DNA of 64,000 nucleotides from CALDSL01 sp039810245 (GCA_039810245.1 JBDHWQ010000019.1:1-64000), one strand, 5' to 3'; shown: positions 1 through 8,117, counted from the stretch's first letter. The notes: generated by a model from the letters alone, not told the origin. Numbers and translations: made by a program.

Positions 1-1
1 C

Positions 2-76
2 CCCCGCCCGCACACCGATGTCGAAATGATCCTGCCGCAGGGCAGCAAGGGCAACTTCGGCGGCCGCGGCTCGTAA
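2..76 (+). CDS. C-terminal fragment of an unidentified protein
   Basis: An open frame enters from the left edge and ends at TAA (74-76). Only 24 residues are visible, ending in a glycine-rich GNFGGRGS tail. The rest of the gene lies outside the window, so no function can be assigned. The hairpins that follow are consistent with a gene ending here. Confidence 0.45.
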   Translation, partial: PRPHTDVEMILPQGSKGNFGGRGS

Positions 77-105
77 TCAGCCTGTCAGCGCAGGCTGGCC
101 CATGC

Positions 106-130
106 CAGGCGGGTTTCCCTGACCCGCCTG
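106..130 (+). terminator. stem-loop after the leftmost gene
   Basis: Nine-bp perfect stem (CAGGCGGGT paired with ACCCGCCTG) and a 7-nt loop, 30 nt after the stop codon of the partial gene. There is no T-run directly after it; a T4 occurs at 144-147. It could be a weak terminator or an RNA-stabilising hairpin. Confidence 0.4.
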
Positions 131-203
131 CCGTGGCTTGGCGCTTTTCGGCCACAACCTTAGCCGGATGTGCTTGCCTGAATTCCGAATTTTGTGGATG
201 AAT

Positions 204-238
204 CAACAAGGGGCGGGTTTTGAACCCGCCCCTTGTTT
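204..238. terminator. strong bidirectional hairpin between convergent genes
   Basis: Sixteen-bp perfect stem with a 3-nt loop (centre 220-222), located 2 nt past the end of the minus-strand dehydrogenase gene and downstream of the plus-strand partial gene. T-rich sequence flanks it on both strands, though neither tract is uninterrupted. The position suits a shared terminator for convergent transcripts. Confidence 0.75.
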
Positions 239-240
239 GC

Positions 241-1149
241 TTAGAATAACTTCTTCAACATTCCTTCGCTCCCGGAGAGATATGCCAGCGGCGGCACTTC
301 GATCATGGTATATGCGCCGGGCGCGATGCGCGTGACCGCGCGGGCGCAGGAAACCATCACCTGAGCGGTGGAGGCCGGGTTATGGAATGTGGTGGTGAAA
401 TCGAGAAGCTGGTTGTCCACGCCGCTGGCACCACCCTTGCGAGAAACATGGATGGCATGGCCCATATCCATTAGCGGTGCCACATCTTCGACCTGGAAGA
501 CACGGACGTCGTCATGGCAGAAGTAGGAATCGGCCAGCACGCGCGATTTGACTTCGTCGAACGCATAGCCGTTCTGGATCACCAGGTACAGGTCGCGCTT
601 ATGGCAGCCGGGGTCGCCCGGGCGCGTGACCGAGAGCGCGTCGGCCACACCTGGGTAGGATTTGGCTGCCACAGTATGGCCCATGCTCATCCCAGGGCCG
701 TAGGTAACATACGTCAACCCGGTAGGCGCCCACATTTCGAACAGGGTGCGCACGATGGTGGATACGCCGGGGTCCACGCCCGCGCCCATGATGGCAGCCA
801 CGCCATGCTGGCGCGCGATGGGGCCCAGTTCGGCGCGTAGATTCATAAACGGCTCACCGTGCAAATCAAAGGCATCCACGGTGTGAATTTCATGCGCCAG
901 CAATTGCGGCGCCACCTCGCACACGATGCGGGTGGGAACGCCCAGCACCATCACATCCGGCTTTTCGGGCAGCATGTCAACGTGCTGGACCACCGGGATA
1001 CCCGGGAACGCGCAACGGATACGCTCGACGTCGCAGCCATTTTCGACGATGCCAACCAGCTCCATATCCTTAGCCAGCTCAACGGCCTTGCAGGCATACG
1101 AGCCAATATGTCCGCAGCCCATCACGGCAACCTGAATTCTCTGTTCCAC
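241..1149 (-). CDS. ddh: meso-diaminopimelate dehydrogenase-like oxidoreductase
   Basis: This is a 302-aa NAD(P)-dependent amino-acid dehydrogenase of the diaminopimelate dehydrogenase family. The family reductively aminates tetrahydrodipicolinate to meso-DAP or runs in reverse. Visible features are an N-terminal Rossmann motif GCGHIG (11-16), VDAFDLHG (91-98, the family's substrate-binding Asp region), VDPG (125-128), YGPGMSMGH, and EVPPLAYLS near the end, all co-linear with the Corynebacterium enzyme. The conserved Trp of the usual TGWDPG motif is Val here, so the true substrate may differ. The start is GTG with AGGAG 6-7 nt upstream. It is the last gene of a transporter/GntR operon, which suggests use of an imported amino acid rather than, or besides, lysine and cell-wall synthesis. 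The family call is firm and the substrate uncertain. Confidence 0.75.
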   Translation of the reverse strand: MEQRIQVAVMGCGHIGSYACKAVELAKDMELVGIVENGCDVERIRCAFPGIPVVQHVDMLPEKPDVMVLGVPTRIVCEVAPQLLAHEIHTVDAFDLHGEPFMNLRAELGPIARQHGVAAIMGAGVDPGVSTIVRTLFEMWAPTGLTYVTYGPGMSMGHTVAAKSYPGVADALSVTRPGDPGCHKRDLYLVIQNGYAFDEVKSRVLADSYFCHDDVRVFQVEDVAPLMDMGHAIHVSRKGGASGVDNQLLDFTTTFHNPASTAQVMVSCARAVTRIAPGAYTMIEVPPLAYLSGSEGMLKKLF

Positions 1150-1163
1150 AAATCGCTCCTTTT

Positions 1164-1613
1164 CTACAACGGTTTCCCGGTGAAGACAAAGCGGATTTCT
1201 GCGCCGGGGTGAACATCCATCTCTTTGCCTGTGCGTAGCGGTTCGCTGACGCGCACGATGATATTGAAATGGTTGGGATAATGAGTCAGGTCATATCCGG
1301 CCAGGCGGCCAATCGGCACGCCGTCCAACTGCACTTCGTCACCCGCCCATAGGATACCACCCTGGGTAATTTCAAAAAAGGCTAGGTAAGCGATGCGGTC
1401 CACGCGCTTTGAAGGGACAGCTTCCTCGAGGGTGAGGATCAGCTCGTGGATTTCGCCAGTCAGGATGGCGCGCGAGGGAAATGGCGCCAGTTCCAGCCCG
1501 CGTGATTCGGCGCGCGCGTGCAGGGTACAGTTCACCTGCCCGACGACATCCGTCTTCTCAGTACAGGGCAGCTCCTGATTGAGCAGCTTATTTGCATATG
1601 GATCTGGGGACAT
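1164..1613 (-). CDS. conserved-looking 149-aa protein, function unknown
   Basis: I do not recognise this protein. It has no signal peptide or membrane segment. The C-terminal two thirds look beta-rich, with alternating hydrophobic residues, a GDEVQLDGVPIG turn and the ending RFVFTGKP. The ATG start has AAGAGG about 8 nt upstream. It lies 12 nt after the GntR regulator and 14 nt before the dehydrogenase, so the three are almost certainly co-transcribed. A role in the same amino-acid pathway, as accessory or small-molecule-binding protein, is inferred only from position. Confidence 0.65.
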   Translation of the reverse strand: MSPDPYANKLLNQELPCTEKTDVVGQVNCTLHARAESRGLELAPFPSRAILTGEIHELILTLEEAVPSKRVDRIAYLAFFEITQGGILWAGDEVQLDGVPIGRLAGYDLTHYPNHFNIIVRVSEPLRTGKEMDVHPGAEIRFVFTGKPL

Positions 1614-1625
1614 GCGATTACCTCT

Positions 1626-2330
1626 TTAGAATGAAAATGAGCTTACCTGTGTGGCAAGCAAGTCAATATCCTGGCGAGCAAGGTCGTCGATCACCGAAGC
1701 CAGGTGACGGCGCACGGAAATCTCCGCGTCATGGGCATTGCCGCTACGGATGGCTTGCATGATTTCTTCATGTTCGCGCGCCGATTTCTCCAGGCGGCCG
1801 GCGGAGATATTTGATAAGAGGCGATAGCGCTGCAAGTGCTCATCAAGGTTGGTGAGAATGCTGATGATTCGCTCCGAGCCACTGCATTCGATCAGCAAGT
1901 TGTGGAAGCGGTGGTTGATTTGCGAGGCAAGGACAGTGTCGCCAGCAGCCGCAGCAGCGGAATGTTCGCGCACCAGGTTTTCCGCCCGCCCAATTTCATC
2001 CGCGCTCATGCGCTCCACAGCGTGGCGCGTGGCCAGCCCTTCGAGCACGCCGCGGATCTCAAACAACTCGACCATTGCCTGGCGCGAGATCAACCCAACG
2101 GTATAACCCTTGAATGGAATCTTCTCGACAAAACCCTCGCGCACCAGGTGGGTGAGCGCATCACGTACGGGGGTCTTACTGGTATTCAACTGCGCCGCCA
2201 GCGCGACTTCTACCAGACTTTCACCAGGTTGGAGTTTGAACGTCAGGATCGCCTCTTTTATTGCGTCGTAGGCAAACTTTTCCATCGACACCGGGGCGGA
2301 AATTGGCGCCAACGATTGTTTCGTCCCCAC
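1626..2330 (-). CDS. GntR-family transcriptional regulator (FCD/FadR subfamily)
   Basis: A 234-aa regulator with an N-terminal winged helix (about 18-80; LNTSKTPVRDALTHLVREG is typical of GntR recognition helices) and a C-terminal FCD ligand-binding domain (about 88-220; RGVLEGLA, HRFHNLL, AREHEEI and RRHLASV supply the usual His/Asp ligands). The frame extends upstream into livF, but the GTG at 2330 has an AGAGGAG site 5 nt before it and follows the livF stop by 19 nt, so I start there. FCD regulators usually respond to carboxylic or amino acids and bind short palindromes. A palindrome overlapping the livK transcription start (7197-7215) is a reasonable target, which would make the regulator autoregulatory. 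Confidence 0.85.
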   Translation of the reverse strand: MGTKQSLAPISAPVSMEKFAYDAIKEAILTFKLQPGESLVEVALAAQLNTSKTPVRDALTHLVREGFVEKIPFKGYTVGLISRQAMVELFEIRGVLEGLATRHAVERMSADEIGRAENLVREHSAAAAAGDTVLASQINHRFHNLLIECSGSERIISILTNLDEHLQRYRLLSNISAGRLEKSAREHEEIMQAIRSGNAHDAEISVRRHLASVIDDLARQDIDLLATQVSSFSF

Positions 2331-2349
2331 GGATGCTCCTCTCGCAACG

Positions 2350-3090
2350 TTAATCCACTCCGGTTTCGACCAGCTTATGCTGCTTGACGCCCAGGTAGGC
2401 GGCCTGCACGGCCGGGTCGCGCAGCATCTCTTCGCCCGTGCCTTCACGCATCACCTGGCCAACCTCGAGTACATAGGCGCGGTTGGAGATCTTCAGCGAT
2501 TTTAGTGCATTCTGCTCTACCAGCAGAATCGTGGTGCCCTTGCTGGCAATCTCTAGAATGGATTCAAATACCTGGTTGGTGAGCACTGGCGAAAGCCCCA
2601 GCGATGGCTCGTCCAGCAGCAGCAGCTTGGGCCGAGACATCAGTCCGCGCGCAATTGCTACCATCTGCTGCTGGCCGCCGGAAAGCGTACCGGCGTACTG
2701 TCCCAGGCGTTCTTTGAGCACCGGGAAGAGCGAGAAGATATATTCTTCATCCTGCGTGATCCCAGCGCGGTCGCTCCGCAGATACGATCCGAGCAGCAGG
2801 TTTTCGCGCACCGTCAAGTTCGGGAACAGCCGGCGGCGCTCCGGAACCAGCGCCATGCCTTCCGATACCATGCGGTGCGGAGCCGGCACATAGGGCTTGT
2901 CCATGAAGATAATCTTGCCCGATTTCGGCTTGAGCAGCCCAATCAGCGTCCACATCAGGGTGGATTTGCCCGCGCCGTTGGCGCCGATGATGGAAACGAT
3001 CTCGCCCGGGTGCACTTCAAAGCTCACGTCGCGCAAGGCGTGAACTGCTTCGCCGTAAAATACGTTCAGGCCATCAACTCGCAGGAGCAT
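2350..3090 (-). CDS. livF: branched-chain amino-acid ABC transporter ATP-binding protein LivF
   Basis: A 246-aa cytoplasmic ATPase that powers high-affinity uptake of branched-chain or related amino acids. It shows Walker A GANGAGKST, signature LSGGQQQMVAIARG, Walker B LLLLDEPSLGLSP and the H-loop region ILLVEQN, the LivF pattern. The ATG at 3090 follows an AAGGTGG site, and the first 17 nt overlap the end of the livM-livG fusion, indicating translational coupling. An in-frame upstream extension lies inside the preceding gene and is rejected. Confidence 0.95.
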   Translation of the reverse strand: MLLRVDGLNVFYGEAVHALRDVSFEVHPGEIVSIIGANGAGKSTLMWTLIGLLKPKSGKIIFMDKPYVPAPHRMVSEGMALVPERRRLFPNLTVRENLLLGSYLRSDRAGITQDEEYIFSLFPVLKERLGQYAGTLSGGQQQMVAIARGLMSRPKLLLLDEPSLGLSPVLTNQVFESILEIASKGTTILLVEQNALKSLKISNRAYVLEVGQVMREGTGEEMLRDPAVQAAYLGVKQHKLVETGVD

Positions 3091-5008
3091 ATTCCACCTT
3101 ATCTCCCAGGTACGCTTCCAGTACCATCGGGTTATTCTGCACCTGGTCCGGCGTGCCTTCAGCAATCTTGCTGCCAAAGTTCAGCACCGTCAACCGGTCG
3201 CAGATGCTCATCACCACGTCCATATGATGCTCGATGAGAATGATCGTCAGGTGACGGGTATCGTGGATATGGCGGATCAGGTCCACCAGGTCTTGCGATT
3301 CCTTGGGGTTCATGCCGGCGGCGGGTTCATCCAGCAGCAGCAGGCCTGGGTTGAGCGCCAGCGCGCGCGCAATTTCCAGCTTGCGCTGCAGGCCGTACGG
3401 CAGCGTGTTGGCCACGCGGTGCGCCAGGTCTGACAGGCCAACCTCTTCCAGCAGGTTGTACGCTTCCTGGTAGAGCCGTTCTTCGGTTGGGCGCACGCCC
3501 CACGGCCACTGCACAAAGGCTTCAGCCAGGGAATAATCGCTGGTGGTATGCAGGGCTGTCTGTACGTTTTCCAACACGGTCATCGAACCAAACAGGCGGA
3601 TATTCTGGAAGGTGCGCGTGATGCCATCCAGCACAATCTCGGTCGGCAGCCGGCCGGAGATGATGCCCCCGTTGAACTGGATTTCGCCAGAGGTCAGCGG
3701 GTAGACGCCGGAGATCAGGTTGAAGACAGTGGTCTTGCCCGAGCCATTCGGGCCGATGAGGCCATGAATTTCGCCGGGATAGACGCAAAAGTCTAATTCA
3801 TCCACCGCCACAACGCCGCCGAAACGCTTGGTAATGCCACGCACATTCAGCACCGGTTGGCCGGTTACGCTGACCGAGGCGCGCTTTTTCACCATTTCCG
3901 CGTGCTGCTGCTGGCGTTTTACCGGCACGAACACGGTCTTAAAACGTGTATACAGGGCATCAGAAATGCGGCGCAACCAGCGACCAAAGGGGGGTAAAAT
4001 GCGGCTTAGAATCCACACCAGCCCACGCCCCAGCAGGGCGATGCCAAAGGTGACCGCCAGGGCCAGCAGGGCGGCCACCGCAAGCGATGCCAGCGTACTC
4101 CAGTAAGCTTTGTACATGTTATAGAAGCTGGAGCCAACCGTCAGGCCGACCGTCAACCCGGCGATTACAAAGAGCTTGGGCAAGTTTTTGAGGTTGATTT
4201 CCTCATAACCGAACAGGCCCTTGGGGCGGAAGTTGATAATCACCACCAGCAGCACGCCGTACAGCACCAGACGCCACAGCGCCAGCCCACGGAACAGCTC
4301 GGGGATAACAATGAATAGTGCCACGGCCACAAACGGCCCGGTGAGGCTACCCATGCCACCGCACACCACGCCAGCCGTGATCAGGCTGGACAGGTCCATA
4401 TTGAAGATGGCCGGTTGGATAAAGGTGATGTAATGCGCCAGCAGGCCACCCGAAAGCCCGGCAAACCCTGCGCTGATCGCCAGCGATAGCATTTGGTTGG
4501 GCAGCAGCTTAATACCGATCATTTCCGCGGCCACCGGATCCTGCCCGATGGCGATGATCTTGCGGCCATAATTGCTGCGCAGGAAGTTGCGGCACAGCCA
4601 GATGGTGATGACCATAATTACCGCGGTATTCATCGGGCCGGCCAGTTTTTCGATGCCCGGCAGGCCACGCGCGCCCTGAGTGAGCGGCAGGTTTTCAAAC
4701 AACACCTTCACCGCTTCGCCAAACCCCAGCGTGGCGATGGCGAAATAATCGGAGCGAAGGCGAGCGCGCAGCGTGGGATAGCCGATGAGCAGCGAGACCA
4801 GCACCGAGGCAATGATACTGACGATGAGGGCCGGCATCAGCGGCCAGCCGAGGAAGTAGGTGAGAATGGCTGCGGCGTAGCCCCCGATGGCCATAAACGC
4901 GGCGTGTCCCAGGCTGAACAGCCCAGTGTAGCCGGTAAAGATGGCCAGCCCCATGGTGGCTATGATGTAGATGGCCGCATTGGTAAAGATCGCCTGTGCG
5001 TATTCCAT
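3074..5008 (-). CDS. livM-livG: LivM permease fused to LivG ATPase
   Basis: One 644-aa protein combines two transporter subunits. Residues 1-270 are a LivM permease with about 8-9 membrane spans, ending in the family hallmark RPKGLFG. Residues 275-345 add an extra hydrophobic stretch with about two more spans, then a basic linker (350-380). Residues 386-640 are a LivG ATPase: Walker A GPNGSGKTT (419-427), signature LPYGLQRKLEIARAL, Walker B LLLLDEPAAGMNP and H-loop LIEHHMD. No stop or frameshift separates the halves. The ATG is preceded by AGGAGG, and livH ends 9 nt upstream. The fusion fixes the permease-to-ATPase stoichiometry at 1:1; the extra spans are not part of standard LivM. Confidence 0.93.
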   Translation of the reverse strand: MEYAQAIFTNAAIYIIATMGLAIFTGYTGLFSLGHAAFMAIGGYAAAILTYFLGWPLMPALIVSIIASVLVSLLIGYPTLRARLRSDYFAIATLGFGEAVKVLFENLPLTQGARGLPGIEKLAGPMNTAVIMVITIWLCRNFLRSNYGRKIIAIGQDPVAAEMIGIKLLPNQMLSLAISAGFAGLSGGLLAHYITFIQPAIFNMDLSSLITAGVVCGGMGSLTGPFVAVALFIVIPELFRGLALWRLVLYGVLLVVIINFRPKGLFGYEEINLKNLPKLFVIAGLTVGLTVGSSFYNMYKAYWSTLASLAVAALLALAVTFGIALLGRGLVWILSRILPPFGRWLRRISDALYTRFKTVFVPVKRQQQHAEMVKKRASVSVTGQPVLNVRGITKRFGGVVAVDELDFCVYPGEIHGLIGPNGSGKTTVFNLISGVYPLTSGEIQFNGGIISGRLPTEIVLDGITRTFQNIRLFGSMTVLENVQTALHTTSDYSLAEAFVQWPWGVRPTEERLYQEAYNLLEEVGLSDLAHRVANTLPYGLQRKLEIARALALNPGLLLLDEPAAGMNPKESQDLVDLIRHIHDTRHLTIILIEHHMDVVMSICDRLTVLNFGSKIAEGTPDQVQNNPMVLEAYLGDKVEYAPAS

Positions 5009-5017
5009 GCGGTCCTC

Positions 5018-5908
5018 CTAAAGTTTTTCTTCCACGTAGCGACCGAACAGCCCAGTCGGGCGGAAGATGAGCAGCAGGGCCAGGATGCCGAAGCTGAATA
5101 CATCGCGAAAGGTGGAAAGATGCACCCCACCCACCACGCTGACCGAGACAATGGCTTCGAGCAGGCCAAGCAGGATGCCACCCACGATGGCGCCAGGCAG
5201 TGAGCCCAGACCGCCAATCACCGCGCCGATATAGGCTTTGTTGGTGATCCAGCCCATCGAAGGATAGACCATGTACTTGACGCCCATGAAAACGCCGGCC
5301 ATGCCGCCCAGGCTGCCGGCCAGCAGGAATAACACTGCCACCAGCACATCGAGGTTGACACCTAACACTGAAACCATTTCAGAATCATGTGAGGCAGCCC
5401 GAATGGCCGTTCCGACTTTGGTGTAGTTAAGCACCACAGTCAGCAGGGCAATGGCAATGATCGAAAAGACAAAGGCAAAAATGTCCATGCGGCTGATCAC
5501 CGCCGTGCCAAACTGGATCGAGTCCTGGGTGAAGATGGGTGGCAGGGCATACAGGTTGGCGCCAATGGTGGCATACAGCACATTTTGCAGCGCAATCGAT
5601 ACACCCATAGCGCTGATCATCAGATACAACGATGGTGCGCGCCGGTGGCGCAGGGTGCTGTATGCGACGCGCTCCACGATAAACGCAATGATCCCGGCCC
5701 CAAGCATCGAAACGATCAGCGCCGGCAGAAAGGGCAGATGCAGGTATTGGGTCATTACTGCCCAGGCCACGTACGCGCCCAGCGTAATCACCGCGCCATG
5801 CGCGAAATTGGAGAAATTCAGTACAGAGAACACCAGCGAGTAACCTACTGCCATGAGGGCATAGATACTGCCGATGGAAAGACCGGTAACGATCGTTTGC
5901 AAGATCAA
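5018..5908 (-). CDS. livH: branched-chain amino-acid ABC transporter permease LivH
   Basis: A 296-aa integral membrane protein with about eight spans and the LivH signatures GLSIGSIYALMAVGYSLVFS (N-terminus), NFAHGA and, near the end, RPTGLFG. It pairs with the LivM half of the fusion to form the channel. The start codon is TTG, supported by GAGGAGG six nt upstream. It follows livK after 87 nt containing a stable stem-loop. Confidence 0.95.
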   Translation of the reverse strand: MILQTIVTGLSIGSIYALMAVGYSLVFSVLNFSNFAHGAVITLGAYVAWAVMTQYLHLPFLPALIVSMLGAGIIAFIVERVAYSTLRHRRAPSLYLMISAMGVSIALQNVLYATIGANLYALPPIFTQDSIQFGTAVISRMDIFAFVFSIIAIALLTVVLNYTKVGTAIRAASHDSEMVSVLGVNLDVLVAVLFLLAGSLGGMAGVFMGVKYMVYPSMGWITNKAYIGAVIGGLGSLPGAIVGGILLGLLEAIVSVSVVGGVHLSTFRDVFSFGILALLLIFRPTGLFGRYVEEKL

Positions 5909-5943
5909 GGCAACCTCCTCAAAGACCCTGCCAGATATGCGAG

Positions 5944-5983
5944 CGCCTGCCCCCTCGCGGCAAAGCCAGTGAGGGGGCAGGCG
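5944..5983 (-). promoter_or_regulatory. stem-loop between livK and livH
   Basis: A 13-bp perfect stem (5944-5956 with 5971-5983) and a 14-nt loop, directly after the livK stop. On the transcribed strand no U-run follows, so a role in mRNA processing or 3' stabilisation of the binding-protein message is more likely than full termination. Such elements let the binding protein be made in excess over the permeases. Confidence 0.6.
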
Positions 5984-5995
5984 AGTATTGAACGC

Positions 5996-7156
5996 TTACT
6001 GGGTTACAAAGGTCTTTACGTAGACGAACTTGCCGTCTTTTGCCTGCTGGATGACCGCGGGCTTATTCAGCGGGTTGTGGGTAGCCGGGTCCATGGTCAG
6101 CTTGCCAGTGAGGACCTGCAGGTCCTTGGTGTCTTCCAGGGCCTTGGCCAGTTTTTCGCCGCCTTCGCCGTTGGTGCGCTTGAGGGCATCCGCCAGCCAG
6201 ATCATGGCGTCATATGCCATCAGCGGATTGGGGAGCACGGGCTCTGCATTGTATTTGGTCTGGTACTCCTTGATGAAATCCTGGATGGTGGGATCTTCCA
6301 ACGCGGCAATGTTGACGAAATAACCGCCGTTGATGGCGCCACCGGAAAGCTCAAAGATATCCGGGCTGCCCCAGCCGTCCCCACCCATCAGGGTCGCGGT
6401 GATGCCCAGGTCGCGGGCCTGCTTGGCCGCCAGAGCGGCATCTTTGTTCATCGTGGGGACAAAGACCACGTCGGGATTCGAGTCTTTGATTTTGCCCAAC
6501 TGCGCGCGGAAATCCAACTCGCCGCTGCGGAAGGCTTCGTTGGCGGTGATGGTACCCCCACCCTTCTCAAAGGCCTCGACGAAGTACTTGGCGAGATACT
6601 GTGAATATTCATCGCCCACATCGTAGAGGATACCGGCCTTCTTGGCGCCCAGGTCTGCCAGCGCGAACTGCGCCGCAACCGTGCCCTGGAACGGGTCGAT
6701 GAAGCAGACGCGGAAGGTGTAAGGCACAGGTTTGCCATCGTCCTGGACGGTGACGGTGGGGTTGGTGGGGGTCGTGCCGATCATCGGGACCTTGGCCGAG
6801 TTGTTGACTTCGCGCACCGCATTGGCCACGCCAGACTGTCCGGGGCCGATGATGGCGACGACTTTATCCTGCTCGACCATGCGTTTGACCACGTTCACCG
6901 CTTCGAGCTTATCGGCGCGGCTGTCGTAGGTGATGACTTCGATCTTCTTGCCGTTGACGCCACCCTCGCTGTTGATCTTGTCCACAATCATTGTAAGTGC
7001 GTTAGCTTCGGACTGGCCCCAGGTGGCGTTCCCACCTGTCAGAGCAACGAGATGGCCAATCTTAATCGTTTGCGCCGTCGCAGCGGGCGGCGTGCAGGCC
7101 GCTAACACCGAGGAAAGCAGCACTGCAATCAGCACGAGCCTGACCAGGTGTTTCAT
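5996..7156 (-). CDS. livK: ABC transporter substrate-binding lipoprotein (LivJ/LivK type)
   Basis: A 386-aa amino-acid-binding lipoprotein. It has a signal peptide with lipobox VLAAC (Cys21), then a periplasmic-binding-protein type I fold beginning IKIGHLVALTGGNATWGQ, with GPGQSGVANAVREV and FVPTMNKDAALAAKQ further on. It captures the ligand outside the membrane and delivers it to LivH/LivMG/LivF. ATG 7156 has AAGGAG nine nt upstream; an in-frame TTG at 7162 sits too close to that site. It is the first gene of the operon, behind a strong promoter with two regulatory palindromes. Confidence 0.93.
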   Translation of the reverse strand: MKHLVRLVLIAVLLSSVLAACTPPAATAQTIKIGHLVALTGGNATWGQSEANALTMIVDKINSEGGVNGKKIEVITYDSRADKLEAVNVVKRMVEQDKVVAIIGPGQSGVANAVREVNNSAKVPMIGTTPTNPTVTVQDDGKPVPYTFRVCFIDPFQGTVAAQFALADLGAKKAGILYDVGDEYSQYLAKYFVEAFEKGGGTITANEAFRSGELDFRAQLGKIKDSNPDVVFVPTMNKDAALAAKQARDLGITATLMGGDGWGSPDIFELSGGAINGGYFVNIAALEDPTIQDFIKEYQTKYNAEPVLPNPLMAYDAMIWLADALKRTNGEGGEKLAKALEDTKDLQVLTGKLTMDPATHNPLNKPAVIQQAKDGKFVYVKTFVTQ

Positions 7157-7196
7157 ATTCAATTTCTCCTTTGGAGAGACACATGTGGGAGGATAT

Positions 7197-7215
7197 ATGG
7201 TGTACCATGCACCAT
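7197..7215. promoter_or_regulatory. candidate operator at the livK transcription start
   Basis: Inverted repeat ATGGTG-N7-CACCAT, with an inner TGGT-GT-ACCA. It overlaps the predicted start site (about 7216) of the livK promoter. TGGT...ACCA half-sites resemble FadR-subfamily GntR operators, though with 2 rather than 3 central bases, and the operon encodes such a regulator. Binding here would block transcription. The assignment is inferred from motif and position. Confidence 0.45.
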
Positions 7216-7222
7216 TGTCATT

Positions 7223-7251
7223 ATTTTACGGCTGCCGGCAAAACTTGTCAA
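7223..7251 (-). promoter_or_regulatory. sigma70-type promoter of the liv operon
   Basis: TTGACA (7251-7246) and TAAAAT (7228-7223) on the minus strand with an exact 17-bp spacer, giving a start near 7216 and a leader of about 60 nt before livK. Confidence 0.8.
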
Positions 7252-7261
7252 TCAAAAACCT

Positions 7262-7277
7262 TGTGACAAATGTCACA
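7262..7277. promoter_or_regulatory. CRP/FNR-family binding site upstream of livK
   Basis: TGTGA-N6-TCACA, a perfect match to the CRP consensus half-sites, with arms extended to TGTGACA/TGTCACA. It sits 10 bp upstream of the -35 box and directly after the stop codon of the preceding gene. The centre is about 53 bp upstream of the predicted start, so it is placed for activation, though not at the classical -41.5 or -61.5. The protein that binds is not in the window. Confidence 0.6.
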
Positions 7278-8099
7278 TTATGTGTATCGGGGTGGTCCCT
7301 GGCGAACGCGATGCGCGATGGCTGCGAAGTCTTTTTCTTCCCAGTTTGATTCCAGCCACCAGGTAGCGCCTGCATCCTGCCAGGGCTGTACTTTTGCCGC
7401 GGCGGCCGGCCGGTCACTGCCGGACGTCAACCCTTCGGCGATAATCTGATATGAGTCCGTGTTCGCGCGGTGTTCGCGCACGTACTTGGCGATGGCGGGC
7501 AGCGCTTCCAGGGTCACATTGCCGGCCTTACCTTCGGCGTCCAATACGTTTGGGATCAGCCCATCGTAGCGCAGTGCGCGCTGCATAGATTTATGGCTGG
7601 GATATGCGCCCACTACCCATATCGGGATGCGCGGCTGCTGGACTGGGGGCGGTGGAACGGAAAAGTCGGTCGGCTGCAGGTGATAATACTCACCCTCAAA
7701 GGAGAAGGGTTGGCCGGCCCATAAACCAGTGAGAACATGCAAGCCTTCATCTAGCCGGGCGGCGCGGCGCTTGCGATCGGTATCCTCACCAAAGCGCGCA
7801 AAACCGGTTTCCGGCGCGCCCAGCCCCACAGACAGGATGAGCCTGCCGCCGGAAAGATTGTCCAGCGTGGCGGTCTCGGATGCCAGTTTCCAGGGCTTGC
7901 GGATGGGCAGCGGGGTGAGCATGGTACCCAGGCGGATGGTACTGGTGCGCATGGCTGCCGCGGCCAGCCCCACCCAGGGGTCGATGCCCCAGACCGGCTC
8001 CCACATAAAGAACCCATCCCAACCTTCCATTTCTGCGATATGGGCCAGCTCCGCGGCGGTGCGGGCATCGCCAAAGGGGAGAATAAAACCAAATTGCAT
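7278..8099 (-). CDS. LLM-class flavin-dependent oxidoreductase (luciferase-like)
   Basis: A 273-aa luciferase-like monooxygenase-fold protein (TIM barrel using FMN or F420). The N-terminus MQFGFILPFGDARTAAELAH, then GWDGFFMWEP, RLGTMLTPLPIRKPWKLA, LSGGRLILSVGLG and WVVGAYPSHKSM are typical of this class. The substrate cannot be told from sequence. ATG 8099 is used, with AAGGAG 6-7 nt upstream; the open frame runs further upstream through the tRNA-Gln gene and cannot be coding there. The start codon lies only 18 nt after the tRNA terminator, so it has a very short private leader or is read by read-through. Confidence 0.85.
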   Translation of the reverse strand: MQFGFILPFGDARTAAELAHIAEMEGWDGFFMWEPVWGIDPWVGLAAAAMRTSTIRLGTMLTPLPIRKPWKLASETATLDNLSGGRLILSVGLGAPETGFARFGEDTDRKRRAARLDEGLHVLTGLWAGQPFSFEGEYYHLQPTDFSVPPPPVQQPRIPIWVVGAYPSHKSMQRALRYDGLIPNVLDAEGKAGNVTLEALPAIAKYVREHRANTDSYQIIAEGLTSGSDRPAAAAKVQPWQDAGATWWLESNWEEKDFAAIAHRVRQGPPRYT

Positions 8100-8117
8100 G
8101 GGAAACTCCTTATAATG

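Noticed and set aside
2331..2447. Extended N-terminus for the GntR regulator
   Set aside because: The extension lies within livF and has no ribosome-binding site, whereas GTG 2330 has a strong one.
4493..5203. A 236-codon plus-strand frame rich in Gln, His and Asp
   Set aside because: Antisense to livM and livH, with composition typical of reverse reading of hydrophobic genes.
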